This document shows, piece by piece, positions 63,332 to 64,000 of a DNA stretch of 64,000 nucleotides. The number at the start of each line of letters is the position of its first letter. Within the stretch, counting starts at the first letter, position 1. The translations under genes were made by a program, and so were the position numbers. The DNA lies in assembly GCF_013140855.1 (NCBI RefSeq), contig NZ_JABBPG010000005.1, forward strand, positions 62,001-126,000, written 5' to 3'. The notes under the pieces are model-generated. The model did no database searches. It was not told the DNA's origin and saw nothing but the letters and a program-made list of their open reading frames with translations. The stretch is from Pseudoalteromonas caenipelagi (GTDB taxonomy: Bacteria > Pseudomonadota > Gammaproteobacteria > Enterobacterales > Alteromonadaceae).

Positions 63332-64000
63332 TTATTCTGCGTAAGTCTCAACCGCTGGGCATGAACAAATTAGGTTACGGTCGCCGTATACGTCGTCGAT
63401 ACGGGTTACTGTTGGCCAGAATTTGTCTTTTGCTACGCTTGGTACTGGGAATGCAGCGTAGAAGCGGTCGTATGCGCGGTCCCACTCGTTGCCAAGTACG
63501 TCAGCTTGGGTGTGCGGTGCAAATACCAGTGGGTTGTTTTCGATTGACCACTCGCCTGAGATGATCTTGTCGATTTCGCCCTTGATTGACACCATCGCTT
63601 CGATGAAACGGTCGATTTCTACTTTAGACTCAGACTCAGTTGGCTCAATCATCAAAGTGCCCGCTACAGGGAACGACATAGTTGGTGAGTGGAAGCCGTA
63701 GTCTTGTAGACGCTTCGCTACATCCATTTCAGTGATGCCAGAGGCTTCTTTGATTGGACGTAAGTCAACAATACACTCGTGCGCTACGCGGTTGTTTTGA
63801 CCACGGTACAAGATTGGGAAGTGCTCACTTAACTTTTCAGTTAGGTAGTTAGCGTTCACAATCGCCATTTCTGTTGCTTGCTTTAAGCCTTCGCTGCCCA
63901 TCATAGCAATGTATGCCCAAGAGATAGGTAGAATAGCCGCAGAGCCGTAAGGTGCAGCAGAAACCGCGCCGTTACCTTCTGTAGTACCTGCTACGTTGAT
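63332..64000 (-). CDS. gcvP: Glycine dehydrogenase (P protein), C-terminal part
   Basis: 223 residues are present; the N-terminal ~730 of the usual ~960 lie off the right edge. The sequence ([100 protein letters not shown]) is the conserved C-terminal half of the PLP-dependent P protein. It decarboxylates glycine and transfers the aminomethyl group to the lipoyl arm of H protein. The reading frame is uninterrupted. A terminator follows the stop. The rest of the cleavage system is probably to the right (gcvT/gcvH). Confidence 0.97.
   Translation of the reverse strand: MNVAGTTEGNGAVSAAPYGSAAILPISWAYIAMMGSEGLKQATEMAIVNANYLTEKLSEHFPILYRGQNNRVAHECIVDLRPIKEASGITEMDVAKRLQDYGFHSPTMSFPVAGTLMIEPTESESKVEIDRFIEAMVSIKGEIDKIISGEWSIENNPLVFAPHTQADVLGNEWDRAYDRFYAAFPVPSVAKDKFWPTVTRIDDVYGDRNLICSCPAVETYAE

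Noticed and set aside
1-64000. tRNA, rRNA or CRISPR features
   Set aside because: No cloverleaf-like, rRNA or direct-repeat array was seen on reading; absence cannot be proven without tools.

Overview
The window looks like a chromosome segment of a marine gammaproteobacterium of the Alteromonadales, most probably Pseudoalteromonas. The evidence is its low-to-moderate GC, its wealth of secreted enzymes, a TonB receptor, MipA/OmpV with DUF3019, DUF3297, a class I cyclic-di-GMP riboswitch in front of a secreted protease, and gcvP at the right edge. No rRNA, tRNA or CRISPR array was seen. The genus is inferred from gene content, not from a marker gene.

Layout. 1-2.9 kb: a truncated DUF4062 gene runs off the left edge. 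It diverges from a satD-like/DUF3307 pair whose upstream region carries a LexA box and three 18-bp palindromes spaced exactly 28 bp apart. 3-8.2 kb: a LytTR regulator divergent from an acyltransferase-3 protein, then a TonB-dependent receptor. 8.5-11.3 kb: three secreted hydrolases on the minus strand. 11.6-14.8 kb: an operon mipA/ompV-like, DUF3019, response regulator, histidine kinase. 14.8-16.8 kb: a lipoprotein and a GNAT enzyme. 16.8-21.6 kb: a gliding-type ABC transporter operon (ATPase, permease fused to GldG, DUF4340). 22.3-27.9 kb: an S41 peptidase-like protein, an exported catalase-peroxidase and an RTX-repeat protein. 28-34.7 kb: transporters, a c-di-GMP riboswitch with a metzincin protease, a LysE/LysR pair and a secreted unknown. 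37.3-44.8 kb: a chaperone-usher pilus locus with two paralogous pilins flanking a fibrinogen-like/lectin-like secreted protein. 45-54.5 kb: a beta-lactamase-fold hydrolase divergent from a CadC-type sensor with no usual start codon, an RstAB-like two-component pair divergent from a Spy/CpxP-like protein, a DUF2268 protease, and an AraC regulator divergent from an exported alpha/beta hydrolase.

55.6-59.4 kb (minus strand) is the most unusual locus. A 28-residue peptide gene with a strong ribosome binding site is followed by a terminator-like hairpin, then a membrane protein that joins a PqqD-like peptide-binding domain to an M50 site-2-protease domain, then a TPR protein, and perhaps an NTF2-like protein. 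It looks like a minimal, possibly undescribed, ribosomal-peptide maturation or export system.

59.7-63.2 kb is a repeat and transposon graveyard. It holds a Y1/HUH transposase bounded by perfect 19-bp inverted repeats, a truncated IS10-like (IS4 family) transposase, a broken copy of the Y1 gene, a REP-associated tyrosine transposase surrounded by REP sequences, and a membrane-protein gene split by a -1 frameshift exactly on a T TTT TTA heptamer. The window closes with the C-terminal part of gcvP.

Much of the window concerns the cell surface and periplasm: three membrane-sensing regulators, three divergent regulator-target pairs, several signal-peptide enzymes and c-di-GMP-controlled secretion. 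This fits a particle-attached marine lifestyle.
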